This document shows, one piece after another, positions 8,549-17,002 of a DNA stretch of 64,000 nt. The first letter of the stretch is position 1. Each line of letters starts with the position of its first letter. The stretch is from assembly GCF_002160955.1 (NCBI RefSeq), contig NZ_NFLN01000001.1, positions 124,001 through 188,000 of the forward strand. The letters are read 5' to 3'. Source of the DNA: Gemmiger sp. An120. Lineage in GTDB: Bacteria > Bacillota > Clostridia > Oscillospirales > Ruminococcaceae. The notes beneath the pieces were generated by a model. That model saw only the letters and a program-made list of their open reading frames with translations, did no database searches and was not told where the DNA came from. Both the position numbers and the translations under genes were made by a program.

Positions 8549-8926
8549 CTACCTCCTGTTGAATTTCTCGTAAGCAACCCATTCCGGGTTTTCAAATATT
8601 CTGCGTGCGTGCAGCTCAAGCGCTTCCAACTGGCGTTCAAAATCCCTGTGCAGCCAAGGCATTTCTTGTTCAAGCAGTTCTACAAGGCGCTGCTGAAGTG
8701 GTTCTTCGCCGGCTCGTTCAATAAGAACACGGACCAGTTTCATCCACTCATGCACTTCAAAGTCACCAATCTCCGTCTGGATGCCAAAGCGATATTGAAT
8801 CTGCTTGCTGGCGCCTCTGCCATCGATATGGATCACTCGTCCTGTACCGTAGTGACAGATTAAATCCCGGAAGGTGAGCTGCGCCGGGTCAAATTGAGAA
8901 GCGGTAACCATTGCATGATTGCTCAC
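8549..8926 (-). CDS. Hypothetical protein upstream of ligA
   Basis: This 125-residue soluble protein starts at GTG 8926, which overlaps the TGA of the upstream gene (GTGA) and has GGGGAGG seven bases before it; the longer frame lacks a ribosome site. The C-terminal half is strongly helical and charged (VELLEQEMPWLHRDFERQLE). It ends three bases before the ligase ATG, so it is co-translated with ligA. No family recognised; a partner role for the ligase is an inference from position. Confidence 0.65.
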   Translation of the reverse strand: MSNHAMVTASQFDPAQLTFRDLICHYGTGRVIHIDGRGASKQIQYRFGIQTEIGDFEVHEWMKLVRVLIERAGEEPLQQRLVELLEQEMPWLHRDFERQLEALELHARRIFENPEWVAYEKFNRR

Positions 8927-9381
8927 TGCAGCACCTCCCCAAATGCCCAGTTGGCCTTTTCCGGAAAGACTTGGCGAAACACTTCCATGTACCTTTGCAC
9001 GGCGGTGTTGTCCAGCGGGGCCAAGAGAGATGTCTCGCACCAGCAGATCAACTCCTCTTCCGGAGTCAGGTAAGGGTTCGGATAGAACTTCACGCCATCA
9101 TAGTGAGGCGGTTTTGGCCTGTCCAACTGTGCCATTTCAGCCTTTGTGCTTGCTTTCATAATGAGTTCCGCTTTTCGCGCGGCCAGTGAACAGAGTAGCT
9201 CAGCATCATACCCTCTTTTTTTGTAAAGATGAAGCTGGCCGTGAAGTTTTTGCAATGATTCAAACCTGCGCTGTCGCACTGTGTCGGCGGTATCGAAATC
9301 GGCAATCACCTGTGCATAATAGGGAATCAGTGTAATCGAATAGTCGCCACTTGCTCGACATGCATCTTTGAGTGCGTCCAT
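8923..9381 (-). CDS. Hypothetical helical protein
   Basis: This 152-residue soluble protein is mostly helical at the N-terminus, with YPNPYLTPEEELICWCETSLLAPLD near the end. I start it at ATG 9381 with GGCGGG eight bases upstream; GTG 9387 in the same frame is the alternative. It heads the ligase transcription unit (9381 to 6569, all genes overlapping or within four bases). No recognised family. Confidence 0.65.
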   Translation of the reverse strand: MDALKDACRASGDYSITLIPYYAQVIADFDTADTVRQRRFESLQKLHGQLHLYKKRGYDAELLCSLAARKAELIMKASTKAEMAQLDRPKPPHYDGVKFYPNPYLTPEEELICWCETSLLAPLDNTAVQRYMEVFRQVFPEKANWAFGEVLQ

Positions 9382-9850
9382 TAACACACCCGCCTTTCTT
9401 TATAGAGTATCTATGTAAACGGGTGTGCCCGAAGGCTCCCCGAGAAAAAAGGTGGGGAGCCTTGCGACTCCAATCTATATAAAAAAGCACCCAAAGGACT
9501 TTCATCCTCTGAGTGCTTTTGTGGCATAAAGCCATGATACGAACTGACGGCGCAAGGCCACGTCCCTGCGCGTTATTTCGATCTGTGCCTCTTCATTGAG
9601 AAGCATCAGAACAAAAAAGCGCCTGAAAGAATGGCTCTTTCAGACGCTGTGCAACTAGAATACTTTCATCGCCGAAGCAATGACGGATACTGTTGTATAT
9701 AGTATATCGGATGTCCAGATCAAAATCAATATCTGCTAAAAAATAATCCATAGAAGCTACGCTCCTTGCAACTGCTGATACCAAGGCAACCCGTTGCTTT
9801 TGGATCTTACAAGGAAACGCAGTCTGTTTCACGTTAGAAACACAGACCAA
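9382..9850. other. Intergenic with three hairpins
   Basis: This stretch has stems at 9434-9461 (GGCTCCCC / GGGGAGCC), 9483-9520 (AAAAGCAC / GTGCTTTT) and 9619-9647 (CTGAAAGA / TCTTTCAG). The last is followed by TTTTTTG on the minus strand and should end the leftward unit from 9851. The others may separate the ligase unit from upstream transcription. A 52-codon frame here runs through the terminator and is not taken as a gene. Confidence 0.6.
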
Positions 9851-10186
9851 TCAGTCCGGAGTCTCTGTTTCTTCCTTAACCAGGAAAGGAATCAATATAT
9901 TGTGATTCGCGTTTGGCGGATACACAATCCCCATCATCTCGTAGTCGTAATCCTCGCTCAACTCTTGTCTATACAGATCCGGTGCATAAGCAGCGACTTC
10001 ACAATTGGCATATTGGGGTGTCGTGCCAAGTTCATCAGTAATTGCCTTGATCAGAAGGGGAGTTGCACGATCAACATCCTGGGCATATTCCACACCTACC
10101 AATTCAAACGCATCTTCCCATTCGAGCGGCTCGCCGTTTTCATCAAATTGCATTTCATACTGAGCACGATACAATTTATACTTCAT
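9851..10186 (-). CDS. Hypothetical acidic protein coupled to XRE regulator
   Basis: This 111-residue acidic protein (MKYKLYRAQYEMQFDENGEP) starts at ATG 10186 inside the last codons of the upstream regulator gene, with AAAGGAG seven bases before it. It has no membrane segment. The tight overlap means it is made together with the XRE-type regulator, so it could be a sensor or antagonist of it, or a toxin-antitoxin-like partner. Nothing in the sequence itself identifies a function. Confidence 0.65.
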   Translation of the reverse strand: MKYKLYRAQYEMQFDENGEPLEWEDAFELVGVEYAQDVDRATPLLIKAITDELGTTPQYANCEVAAYAPDLYRQELSEDYDYEMMGIVYPPNANHNILIPFLVKEETETPD

Positions 10187-10802
10187 TTTGGGTCTCCTTT
10201 TCTTCCAACGAAAATGCCAACCACTTAGCGCCATAGAAATCAAAATAGAATCTTTGACCTACGGTGTTTTCTACATAATACTTTTTCACGCAGTACCATC
10301 CACGCAGTTCTTGCCGCAACATACGGTCAGTGGAAATTGGTTCCACCCACACTTCATCATACTTTGACAGTTCGGACTTAGTGAGCGCCGGATTGTTGGG
10401 AACCGACGGGCACATAAGAACAGGTGCCATAATATACAATTCTGTCAAATTGGAAGCAGGCAGGGTTTCGCCATTCGCAAAATGTAATTCGCTGGTAACC
10501 GCGTCAACAAATGCCCAGCCACGAGTCGGAGAAAATACTGGTGTTTCATGTAAAACTGGAATCAGTGAAGGGTCAATTGGCTCAAGCCAGTCTTTTCTTG
10601 GATCAGCTTCCTGAGAAAGCCCGAGCAAGAAATCAGTTGTGACTCCATAAAACTTCGCCATGCGAATCAACGCTTCAATTGAAGGCGCCTTCCGCTCACT
10701 CTCCCAGCTGCTGAGAGCTGGCTGCGTTACCCCCAGCTCCCGTGCTGCTGCCGTCAGCGTGATTTTCTTCATTTTTCGGGCCAACTTATATTGTCGTGCC
10801 AT
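10176..10802 (-). CDS. XRE-family regulator with C-terminal sensor-like domain
   Basis: This 208-residue protein begins MARQYKLARKMKKITLTAAA. The Cro/C1-type helix-turn-helix (TAAARELGVTQPALSSWESE) spans residues 15-60, and a C-terminal domain of about 140 residues has no recognised family. AAGGAG lies seven bases before the ATG at 10802, which sets the start. It overlaps the small acidic gene that follows. It probably controls its own two-gene unit and perhaps the neighbouring element genes. Confidence 0.85.
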   Translation of the reverse strand: MARQYKLARKMKKITLTAAARELGVTQPALSSWESERKAPSIEALIRMAKFYGVTTDFLLGLSQEADPRKDWLEPIDPSLIPVLHETPVFSPTRGWAFVDAVTSELHFANGETLPASNLTELYIMAPVLMCPSVPNNPALTKSELSKYDEVWVEPISTDRMLRQELRGWYCVKKYYVENTVGQRFYFDFYGAKWLAFSLEEKETQNEV

Positions 10803-10885
10803 ACCTGTCTCCTTAATCACGAACGATCCACCCACCGGACCTATCGTGCGACTGTGGTGAGTCTGCCTCGGATCACACCTTTTGA

Positions 10886-12115
10886 TCAAGACAGTAGCCA
10901 ATCGATCAGGTTCAAAGATTTGATACCGTCATAAGAATTGATATAGTTTCTATCCATGGACAATACGATTTTTTCGTAATTGTCTGGTATCATCCGAAGG
11001 GGCTTAAGTTCTCGATCACGCGTTTCTGGTGACTGCATACTTTCCGTTACTTGGATATACAGCTTATCATTCGGCTTCTCTGCAACAAAATCAATTTCAG
11101 TTTCCCCAACTTTTCCGATATAAACGCGATAGTCACGTCTGATGAGTTCCAGAAACACAATATTTTCGATGATGTGCCCTCGGTCTGCATCGCGATAACC
11201 CAGGAGCATATTGCGGAAGCCCATATCGATGATGTAGTTCTTTCCCAGTGTTTTCAGCAGTTGTTTGCCCTTTACATCGTATCTTCCCACAGAGAAGAAA
11301 ATAAAGGCACTGCGCAGCATCGAGATGTACTTATCGACCGTTTTACCAGCGACATTTTTTCTGCTGCCCTGTTGAATGTCGCCTTCATGCGACAAAACAT
11401 TTCCAATGTTGTTGGGTGAAGTAATGCTCCCGATGTTGGAGCAAAGGAAAAGCATGATTTTTTGTAGGATTTTCTGATCTACCTGATTGTTTCGCTGGAG
11501 GATATCGCGCAGCACTACGGTAGAATAGATGCCTTCTAGTGCTTGATTGCTTCTTGCTTCATTGAACTGGTATTCTCTCAGAATCGGCATACCGCCAAAC
11601 TGCAGATACCTCTGAAATTTTTCTTCAGTTGTGACAGAGGGAGCAAATTCATAGAATGCCAAAAATTCTTTGAAAGATAATGGCAACATGCGGATTTCAA
11701 CATATCTGCCGGAGAGCAGCGTTGAGAACTCCGTCGAAAGCAGATAAGCATTGGAGCCCGTAATATAAATATCCACATCGAAGTCAAGACGGAAGGATTC
11801 AATGGCTTTTTCCCAATGCTCCACTGCTTGAAGCTCATCGAAGATCAAATAGGTTTTCCCGCTCTTGGGTATGCGCTCACTGACATAGTCATAAAAAGAA
11901 AGATAGTTAGTAAGGTTCCTGTAGCGTAACGACTCCAGATTCATGTGAATTACGTTGACGTCAGGTACTCCACTATCGGACAGATATTGATGAAACAGAT
12001 CCAGCAGGGATGATTTTCCGCATCGCCGGATGCCAGTTACAATCTTGACCAAATCCACATCTCGATGTTGAATCAGCTGATTTAGATATTCAGGGCGATT
12101 TATAAGTTCAGTCAT
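10886..12115 (-). CDS. AAA ATPase with DUF4143 domain
   Basis: This 409-residue protein has an AAA_14 ATPase core: Walker A GIRRCGKSS near residue 30, Walker B YLIFDELQ near residue 95, and sensor-type TGSNAYLL. The C-terminal DUF4143 region, with GETEIDFVAEKP near residue 345, resembles a nuclease fold. This is a common archaeal/bacterial family of unknown role. Start ATG 12115 follows AGGAGG by seven bases. It is a single-gene unit whose promoter must lie in the AT-rich 12116-12300 region shared with the divergent resolvase. Confidence 0.9.
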   Translation of the reverse strand: MTELINRPEYLNQLIQHRDVDLVKIVTGIRRCGKSSLLDLFHQYLSDSGVPDVNVIHMNLESLRYRNLTNYLSFYDYVSERIPKSGKTYLIFDELQAVEHWEKAIESFRLDFDVDIYITGSNAYLLSTEFSTLLSGRYVEIRMLPLSFKEFLAFYEFAPSVTTEEKFQRYLQFGGMPILREYQFNEARSNQALEGIYSTVVLRDILQRNNQVDQKILQKIMLFLCSNIGSITSPNNIGNVLSHEGDIQQGSRKNVAGKTVDKYISMLRSAFIFFSVGRYDVKGKQLLKTLGKNYIIDMGFRNMLLGYRDADRGHIIENIVFLELIRRDYRVYIGKVGETEIDFVAEKPNDKLYIQVTESMQSPETRDRELKPLRMIPDNYEKIVLSMDRNYINSYDGIKSLNLIDWLLS

Positions 12116-12169
12116 AGTGCGCCTCCTGCTCTCTTTTTCAATATTATACTCAAAAGAAAGCAAGAGGTC

Positions 12170-12435
12170 AACAGTTTCGGAATATAAAGTCAGAAACTTT
12201 TGTTAACATCGAATATTCCGACGTGAATGTCCGAAAAGCAAAAATTCATCAAGATTATGAGTTTACGTGTTGTATTTCACGAACTTTGCCGGTGAAATAA
12301 GATAGCTCTGAAAAGGTGTACCTTTTTGGATAGCGCACAATCAGGGGGCGCACCCCCGTTTTCAACATCCGAAAAGGCTATTTCTGATTATACGGATATA
12401 TCTGAAAAGAAACAGACATTTTCGGATGTAATTTG
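12170..12435. promoter_or_regulatory. Putative res (resolution) region of the adjacent resolvase
   Basis: Upstream of the resolvase gene the half-site TCYGAAAA or its complement TTTTCGGA recurs as inverted pairs. One spans 12307-12330 (AAAAGGTGTACCTTTT centre), one has arms at 12367-12375 and 12401-12408, and a third has arms at 12401-12408 and 12419-12428; partial copies lie at about 12176 and 12229. Serine resolvases bind several inverted 12-bp repeats beside their own gene, so this may be the res site as well as the gene's operator. A short stem (12344-12357) lies between the copies. Confidence 0.5.
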
Positions 12436-12455
12436 AATTTCCGAGGAGGTTTGAG

Positions 12456-13067
12456 ATGAAAAAGATCTACGGTTATGCCAGAGTGTCCACAAAAGAACAG
12501 CACCTTGATCGTCAGATCAATGCTCTGCTGGATCATGGCATCGATGAGCGGGATATTGTATCGGATCACGCCAGTGGCGCTAGTTTGGAGAGGCCGGGAT
12601 ACGCTGCTCTCAAAAGTACCATGCTGCGGGATGGCGACACGCTTGTTGTGAAATCCCTGGACCGGCTTAGCCGAAACAAGGAGCATATCATCCAGGAACT
12701 GCAATATTTCAAGAACCGGCACATCAAGATTCAGGTTCTGGATCTGCCCACAACGATGATTGACCTGCCGGAGGGGCAGCAGTGGGTTTTTGATATGATC
12801 AACAACATTCTCATCGAAGTGCTGGCCAGCATCGCTGAGCAGGAACGTCTGACTATCAAACAGCGGCAGGCGGAAGGGATTGCAGTGGCCAAGGAGAACG
12901 GCGTACATCTTGGACGCCCGGCCATCGCGTATCCGGCGAACTGGGATGAGGTTTACCAGCAGTGGAGGCGGAGGGAAATCACTGCGGTTGCAGCAATGAA
13001 TACGCTTGGCTTAAAGCGGAGTACATTCTATAAGCTGGTAGCTCAGTTCCGAGTAAATTCGATATGA
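12456..13067 (+). CDS. Serine resolvase/invertase
   Basis: This small serine recombinase of 203 residues begins MKKIYGYARVSTKEQHLDRQ. Ser11 in YARVST is the nucleophile, the R-rich motif is KSLDRLSRNKEH, the long E helix is ASIAEQERLTIKQRQAEGI, and a C-terminal helix-turn-helix (ITAVAAMNTLGLKRSTFYKL) binds DNA. GAGGAGG precedes the ATG. All catalytic motifs are intact. The repeats just upstream fit a res site, so it likely resolves cointegrates or inverts DNA for the island. Confidence 0.92.
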   Translation: MKKIYGYARVSTKEQHLDRQINALLDHGIDERDIVSDHASGASLERPGYAALKSTMLRDGDTLVVKSLDRLSRNKEHIIQELQYFKNRHIKIQVLDLPTTMIDLPEGQQWVFDMINNILIEVLASIAEQERLTIKQRQAEGIAVAKENGVHLGRPAIAYPANWDEVYQQWRRREITAVAAMNTLGLKRSTFYKLVAQFRVNSI

Positions 13068-13229
13068 GCAGCATACAATCTCTTTTTGATTTACTGGTTG
13101 AAAGCATCGCTTATTCGCTACATAATCGTGCAATAACGTTGAAATAGTCTGAAAGCAAGGAGACTTTCTTGCGAAACAGGACAATTCGTGTTATGCTAAT
13201 TAAAAACGACCTATTCGGAGGTAAAGATC

Positions 13230-13478
13230 ATGAAAGCAAGCTATAAAAAGCTCTGGAAATTACTTATTGATAAAGAAATGAGTAAGGGTGATCTTCACAA
13301 GAAGAGTGGCTTGTCATCCAGCACCATGACGAAACTGAGAAAGGGCGAGGATGTCTCTATGGAGGCTCTTCGTAAGATTTGCGTTGCTCTGGATTGCAAT
13401 ATTGCCGACATCGTAGAGTTCGTCCCGGACAGCACTGAGTCGTGGAGTTTGATGAATATAATATCACCCTCTTCCTAA
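13230..13478 (+). CDS. Small XRE-type regulator (YozG/Cro-like)
   Basis: This 82-residue single-domain helix-turn-helix protein (KKLWKLLIDKEMSKGDLHKK, then SSSTMTKLRKGEDVSMEALRKIC) belongs to the Cro-like group with one HTH and little else. GGAGG lies eight bases before the ATG. It precedes the 12-TM LuxR-type regulator and may repress it. The protein at 56196 in the second element is a clear relative (shared LWKLLID, MSK.DL, TMTKL and KIC positions). Confidence 0.85.
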   Translation: MKASYKKLWKLLIDKEMSKGDLHKKSGLSSSTMTKLRKGEDVSMEALRKICVALDCNIADIVEFVPDSTESWSLMNIISPSS

Positions 13479-13575
13479 TGGGCGTTAACAATATACAGCC
13501 TATATCTCCTATAATGGTGAATATAAGAGAGTGTGTGATGAGACCATGCGTATTGCATAAAGTGAAGGGGAATCT

Positions 13576-15042
13576 ATGAAGACAAGGGGATTGAGAACAC
13601 CAGCATCCATCAATGCCATATTGCTGTTGAGCATATTTACATTCGTCTTTTTAGGCGTGGAGTATCTTTATGTCAATATGATGTCTCGTATGGTTGGTGA
13701 GGATCAGACAGTGATTGCTCAAAATTACGCACTCGGTATCAGCGTTTTGGGATTTATCTTGTATCCGGTTTTGAATCGGGCGGTTCATGAACGGTTCAAA
13801 GCCCTACTTACCTTTTCTACCGTTCTGGTCTCCATCATCTGCATTTTTCTAATCCAGCAACATATCTCATACGCCATTACCCTAACAGCAGGGTTGATTT
13901 TGTTTTTTCTGATGGGGCTTTTCGGCAGTTCGGCTCACTATTTGGCTGTCTGTACCATCCATGGGGAGCGAACACTGGCCCGGCTGGTGGGTTTTGCCTA
14001 TGCGGGCGGTATTCTTCTGCAATATATCAATAACAACTTAATCAACATAGAAATTGCCGAAGCGGTCATTCTTTCTGTTTTTCTAGCAGTGCTGAGCGTT
14101 CTGTTTATACGGACGAGGCATGTTTTTCGCGTGGAATTGATGGGTGAAGAGAAAACTTTATCTAAAGCGTTGGAGAAAACAAACGGCCCAATACAGAAAA
14201 AAATAACGACGGGCTTACTCCTGGTCTTTCTAGTGGCCCTGATGGCCTGCGTATTCAGCACATTGGACAACGCAATCACCTTAGGCCATGCTGCAGGCGC
14301 AATGGATATCGGGCAATGGCCCCGCATTCTGCTGGCGCTGAGCGGCCTGGCGGCAGGCTTTCTCTTTGATATTCGGAACAGAAAATACATGACGCTTATG
14401 ATGTACTGCGTAATGGTATTCTCTGTTCTGTGTGTGATAATACTTCGGTGGGGCGGCCCATTTTTGACCGGAGTAGTGATCGCCTATATAGCTTCCGGAT
14501 TTTTTGTTGTGTTTTTTACCACTAGCTTTTTAGAATTTGCGGCTTGCATGCGTATACCAGATCTCTGGGCAGGCATGGGACGGGCGGTGAATAACCTTGT
14601 GGCGGCGCTGATTACCAACAGCTCAGTAACTCTGCTCCTTTCAGGCAGAAACCTCACACTGGTCATCTTCATGCTGGTGTTGTTTGTTGCTGTCAGTATT
14701 CTGATGTTTGCCTATACGACTAGATCCCATACGGCATTGGCCCCGCCCGAGGCCCCGGCAACAGGATACACGCCAAAAGAAAAGTTTTCTTCCTTTGCAA
14801 GTCTTTTTTCATTGACCGACCGAGAGCAGGATGTTCTGCAGTATCTTCTGGTTTCCGATAGCAGTGTGCAGGATATCGCGCAGCAGATGGCGATCTCAAG
14901 ACCCGTACTGTACCGCCATATTAGCAGTCTCAATGAAAAAACAGGTACCAAAAGCCGAATCGGCCTGTTGCAATTTTATTATGAGTGGATTCCGGAAAAA
15001 GAAGACGCCGCCCTTGAAAAAAGCCCGGATTTTAGGGCTTGA
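13576..15042 (+). CDS. LuxR-type regulator with 12-TM transporter-like domain
   Basis: This 488-residue protein has about twelve hydrophobic segments between residues 12 and 390, like an MFS-type membrane domain. A C-terminal LuxR helix-turn-helix follows (SLTDREQDVLQYLL..SVQDIAQQMAISRPVLYRHIS, about 415-470). This membrane-anchored LuxR architecture is best known from Coriobacteriia. A sensor of small molecules or of the membrane state that acts directly on DNA is the plausible model. GAAGGGG lies upstream of the ATG. It sits directly before the nine-gene envelope cluster on the same strand, which makes that cluster its likely target. Confidence 0.85.
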   Translation: MKTRGLRTPASINAILLLSIFTFVFLGVEYLYVNMMSRMVGEDQTVIAQNYALGISVLGFILYPVLNRAVHERFKALLTFSTVLVSIICIFLIQQHISYAITLTAGLILFFLMGLFGSSAHYLAVCTIHGERTLARLVGFAYAGGILLQYINNNLINIEIAEAVILSVFLAVLSVLFIRTRHVFRVELMGEEKTLSKALEKTNGPIQKKITTGLLLVFLVALMACVFSTLDNAITLGHAAGAMDIGQWPRILLALSGLAAGFLFDIRNRKYMTLMMYCVMVFSVLCVIILRWGGPFLTGVVIAYIASGFFVVFFTTSFLEFAACMRIPDLWAGMGRAVNNLVAALITNSSVTLLLSGRNLTLVIFMLVLFVAVSILMFAYTTRSHTALAPPEAPATGYTPKEKFSSFASLFSLTDREQDVLQYLLVSDSSVQDIAQQMAISRPVLYRHISSLNEKTGTKSRIGLLQFYYEWIPEKEDAALEKSPDFRA

Positions 15043-15350
15043 GACAAATGCAACCCCTTGTTATCTCAGAAAAAACAGCATAAAAACAAAAAAGAGATGA
15101 ATGTAACCTTATATTTTAGGATACTCCATGCTATTCTCTGTTTAAGGGACTGGCGCGGAGATCTGAAAAGCGGTATAGCGCTGTGTCAGAATTTCTGATG
15201 CGGCGCTATTTTATTTGCGCAGAAGTTTTCTGCAAACAAGAAACCGGAAGGAGTGGATATAAAGCTGTAAAACAATCCCGTGAAATCACTATTTCAGCAA
15301 ATTTTACGTTTCTATCTAAAGCGTTTGTATGGATCAGGAGGACTTATGGT
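15043..15350. other. Intergenic: terminator and promoter region of envelope cluster
   Basis: A hairpin with outer arms ATAGCGC (15175-15181) and GCGCTAT (15203-15209), an inner palindrome TCAGAATTTCTGA and a following TTTATTT ends the regulator gene. The remaining bases up to 15350 should contain the promoter of the lipoprotein cluster. No second gene is apparent; a frame from 15183 into the lipoprotein has no ribosome site. Confidence 0.6.
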
Positions 15351-16547
15351 ATGAAAAAGTTGAGGCGGACAATATTTATATTTCTACTAGTGGCAGCAGT
15401 TTTTCTGACTACCCTTTCCGGATGCGGAGAAGCTGGAGACCTTGCGCAGTCTCAGATCTCTTCGGATTCCAAATTGGAAACCCATCCTTCGGACACAGAA
15501 CCAGATACCCCTCCTTCGGAGGAAGCTTTATCTTCATCGAAGGACGAGATCGCCGTCACGCCAACAGCAGCCAAATCGGTCGAACTGGAGCTGTATGAAA
15601 CAGCAGATTTCAGTTTGCAAATCCCCAAGGGATGGACGGTAACGAGCGGCGGCACAGGCATGTATCACTCCATCCGGGTCCAGGATCCTGCTGAGCCTCT
15701 CAACCAGATTTTCGTGCTGCTGAAGGCAGATGCTTTGCTCCACAGTCAGGAGGGAAAGGACGCCTGGGCTTATTATTCCGGGATTTCAGGCGTCCCCGGA
15801 ATGCAGATATTTGCCCTGGCACCAGTCCTGTCAACCCCCTCTACTGAGAACTTTTTTAAAATTTTTCCGCAGTATGCAGATTTTGCTGTGCAGGCTGAGC
15901 CGGGTTATACTGGCTATACCTTCCCCCGGTTTGAAGGATTTGCTGTCACCGAGCGTTTCCCGTCAACCGGCGGTTTGAGTGCTTACGCACTGAACGATGA
16001 GATTCTACGGGCTACCTTTACCGAAGGAGGAAAAGAGGGTGAGGGCATGTTTGCCGCGTCAGTGGTGGATTTCGGAAGTGCTGAGATTGCGGCGGGGCCA
16101 CCAGTAGGATATCAGGTCCCATCGGCGGATGGCGGCTATTATATGGCCTATAATGTGATGGCTGTAACTGCCGTGAAAGATTCTTTTCTGGAATGGGTCG
16201 ACATCCTTACGGAGTGCGCAAGGAGCCTGGAATATTCTGAAAGCTATGTAAATGCCGTAAAACAGGCAGGAACTGAAACCGTCGCGCGGGCTATGGAGTT
16301 CAGCCGGAATGCAAACGAGGTGCTAGACGGGATTATGTCCTCCTGGGAAAACCGAAACACCAGTCAGGATATCATCAGTCAAAAGCAAAGCGATGCAACC
16401 CTCGGATACGAGCGTATCTGCGATACCGAAACCGGGGAAATCTACAAAGCGGAAAACGGCTGGAGCGACGGGTATCATGGCGACCGGTATCAGCTGGTCT
16501 CAGAAGACTCGATGTATCTGGAACCCATCAGCGGATATATCGAATGA
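15351..16547 (+). CDS. Lipoprotein of unknown function, first gene of envelope cluster
   Basis: MKKLRRTIFIFLLVAAVFLT followed by TLSGCG is a clear lipoprotein signal with lipobox LSGC. A Ser/Thr/Pro/Glu-rich linker (about residues 28-75) leads to a folded region of about 310 residues (FSLQIPKGWTVTSGG). That opening is typical of outside-facing beta domains of the PsbP/DcrB-like kind, but the match is only suggestive. AGGAGG precedes the ATG. It leads a same-strand series of nine genes and should be anchored on the outer face of the membrane. Confidence 0.8.
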   Translation: MKKLRRTIFIFLLVAAVFLTTLSGCGEAGDLAQSQISSDSKLETHPSDTEPDTPPSEEALSSSKDEIAVTPTAAKSVELELYETADFSLQIPKGWTVTSGGTGMYHSIRVQDPAEPLNQIFVLLKADALLHSQEGKDAWAYYSGISGVPGMQIFALAPVLSTPSTENFFKIFPQYADFAVQAEPGYTGYTFPRFEGFAVTERFPSTGGLSAYALNDEILRATFTEGGKEGEGMFAASVVDFGSAEIAAGPPVGYQVPSADGGYYMAYNVMAVTAVKDSFLEWVDILTECARSLEYSESYVNAVKQAGTETVARAMEFSRNANEVLDGIMSSWENRNTSQDIISQKQSDATLGYERICDTETGEIYKAENGWSDGYHGDRYQLVSEDSMYLEPISGYIE

Positions 16548-16591
16548 CAGCCACAAATAGAGAACCGATAAAGAAAAAAGGAGGCGATGAT

Positions 16592-17002
16592 ATGGAAAAT
16601 GTAAAACGGATCCTTCCCTATGTGAGGCGGTATGTGCTGATGGCGATCTACGATGTGTTGGATGAAGAGAGCATTTCCTATCACAAGGAAGAAGACGCGA
16701 TCGTGGCCAGGGCAAAGGTGTATGGAAATATCAGCGTCTTTTCTATTTCTGCCGAGGAAAAGGAGGTAGGAACCGAGCTGAGGGTCGCGTTGCTGCAGCC
16801 ATGCGGGGGATTGTCTGAACAGGGAAAAGAACGGACGATGGCCGCTATGTCGGATCGGATCGTACAGTATCTCGAAAATGAGCTTTTAATGAATCGACCC
16901 GTCGAAAGACTGAATCATGAGCCGGAAAACGGCTCTGGAAAACGGATCTGTCAGATAAACAAAATCATAAGAGAGGAGTATTGTTACGGCGTTTCTGGAT
17001 AA
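16592..17002 (+). CDS. Hypothetical soluble protein, envelope cluster
   Basis: This 136-residue protein (MENVKRILPYVRRYVLMAIY) has no signal or membrane segment. It starts at ATG 16592 with AAAGGAGG seven bases before. The central part alternates strand and helix (VARAKVYGNISVFSISAEEK), and the C-terminus is charged. Its stop at 17000-17002 lies inside the coding start of the zinc-ribbon gene that follows, which points to translational coupling. No family is recognised. Confidence 0.7.
   Translation: MENVKRILPYVRRYVLMAIYDVLDEESISYHKEEDAIVARAKVYGNISVFSISAEEKEVGTELRVALLQPCGGLSEQGKERTMAAMSDRIVQYLENELLMNRPVERLNHEPENGSGKRICQINKIIREEYCYGVSG

Noticed and set aside
9593-9850. Possible small gene, minus strand
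   Set aside because: The only start with a ribosome site gives 52 codons that read through a terminator hairpin with a T6 run.
15183-15350. Upstream extension of the first lipoprotein
   Set aside because: It would bury the lipoprotein signal 56 residues inside the protein; the ATG at 15351 has AGGAGG and a proper signal.
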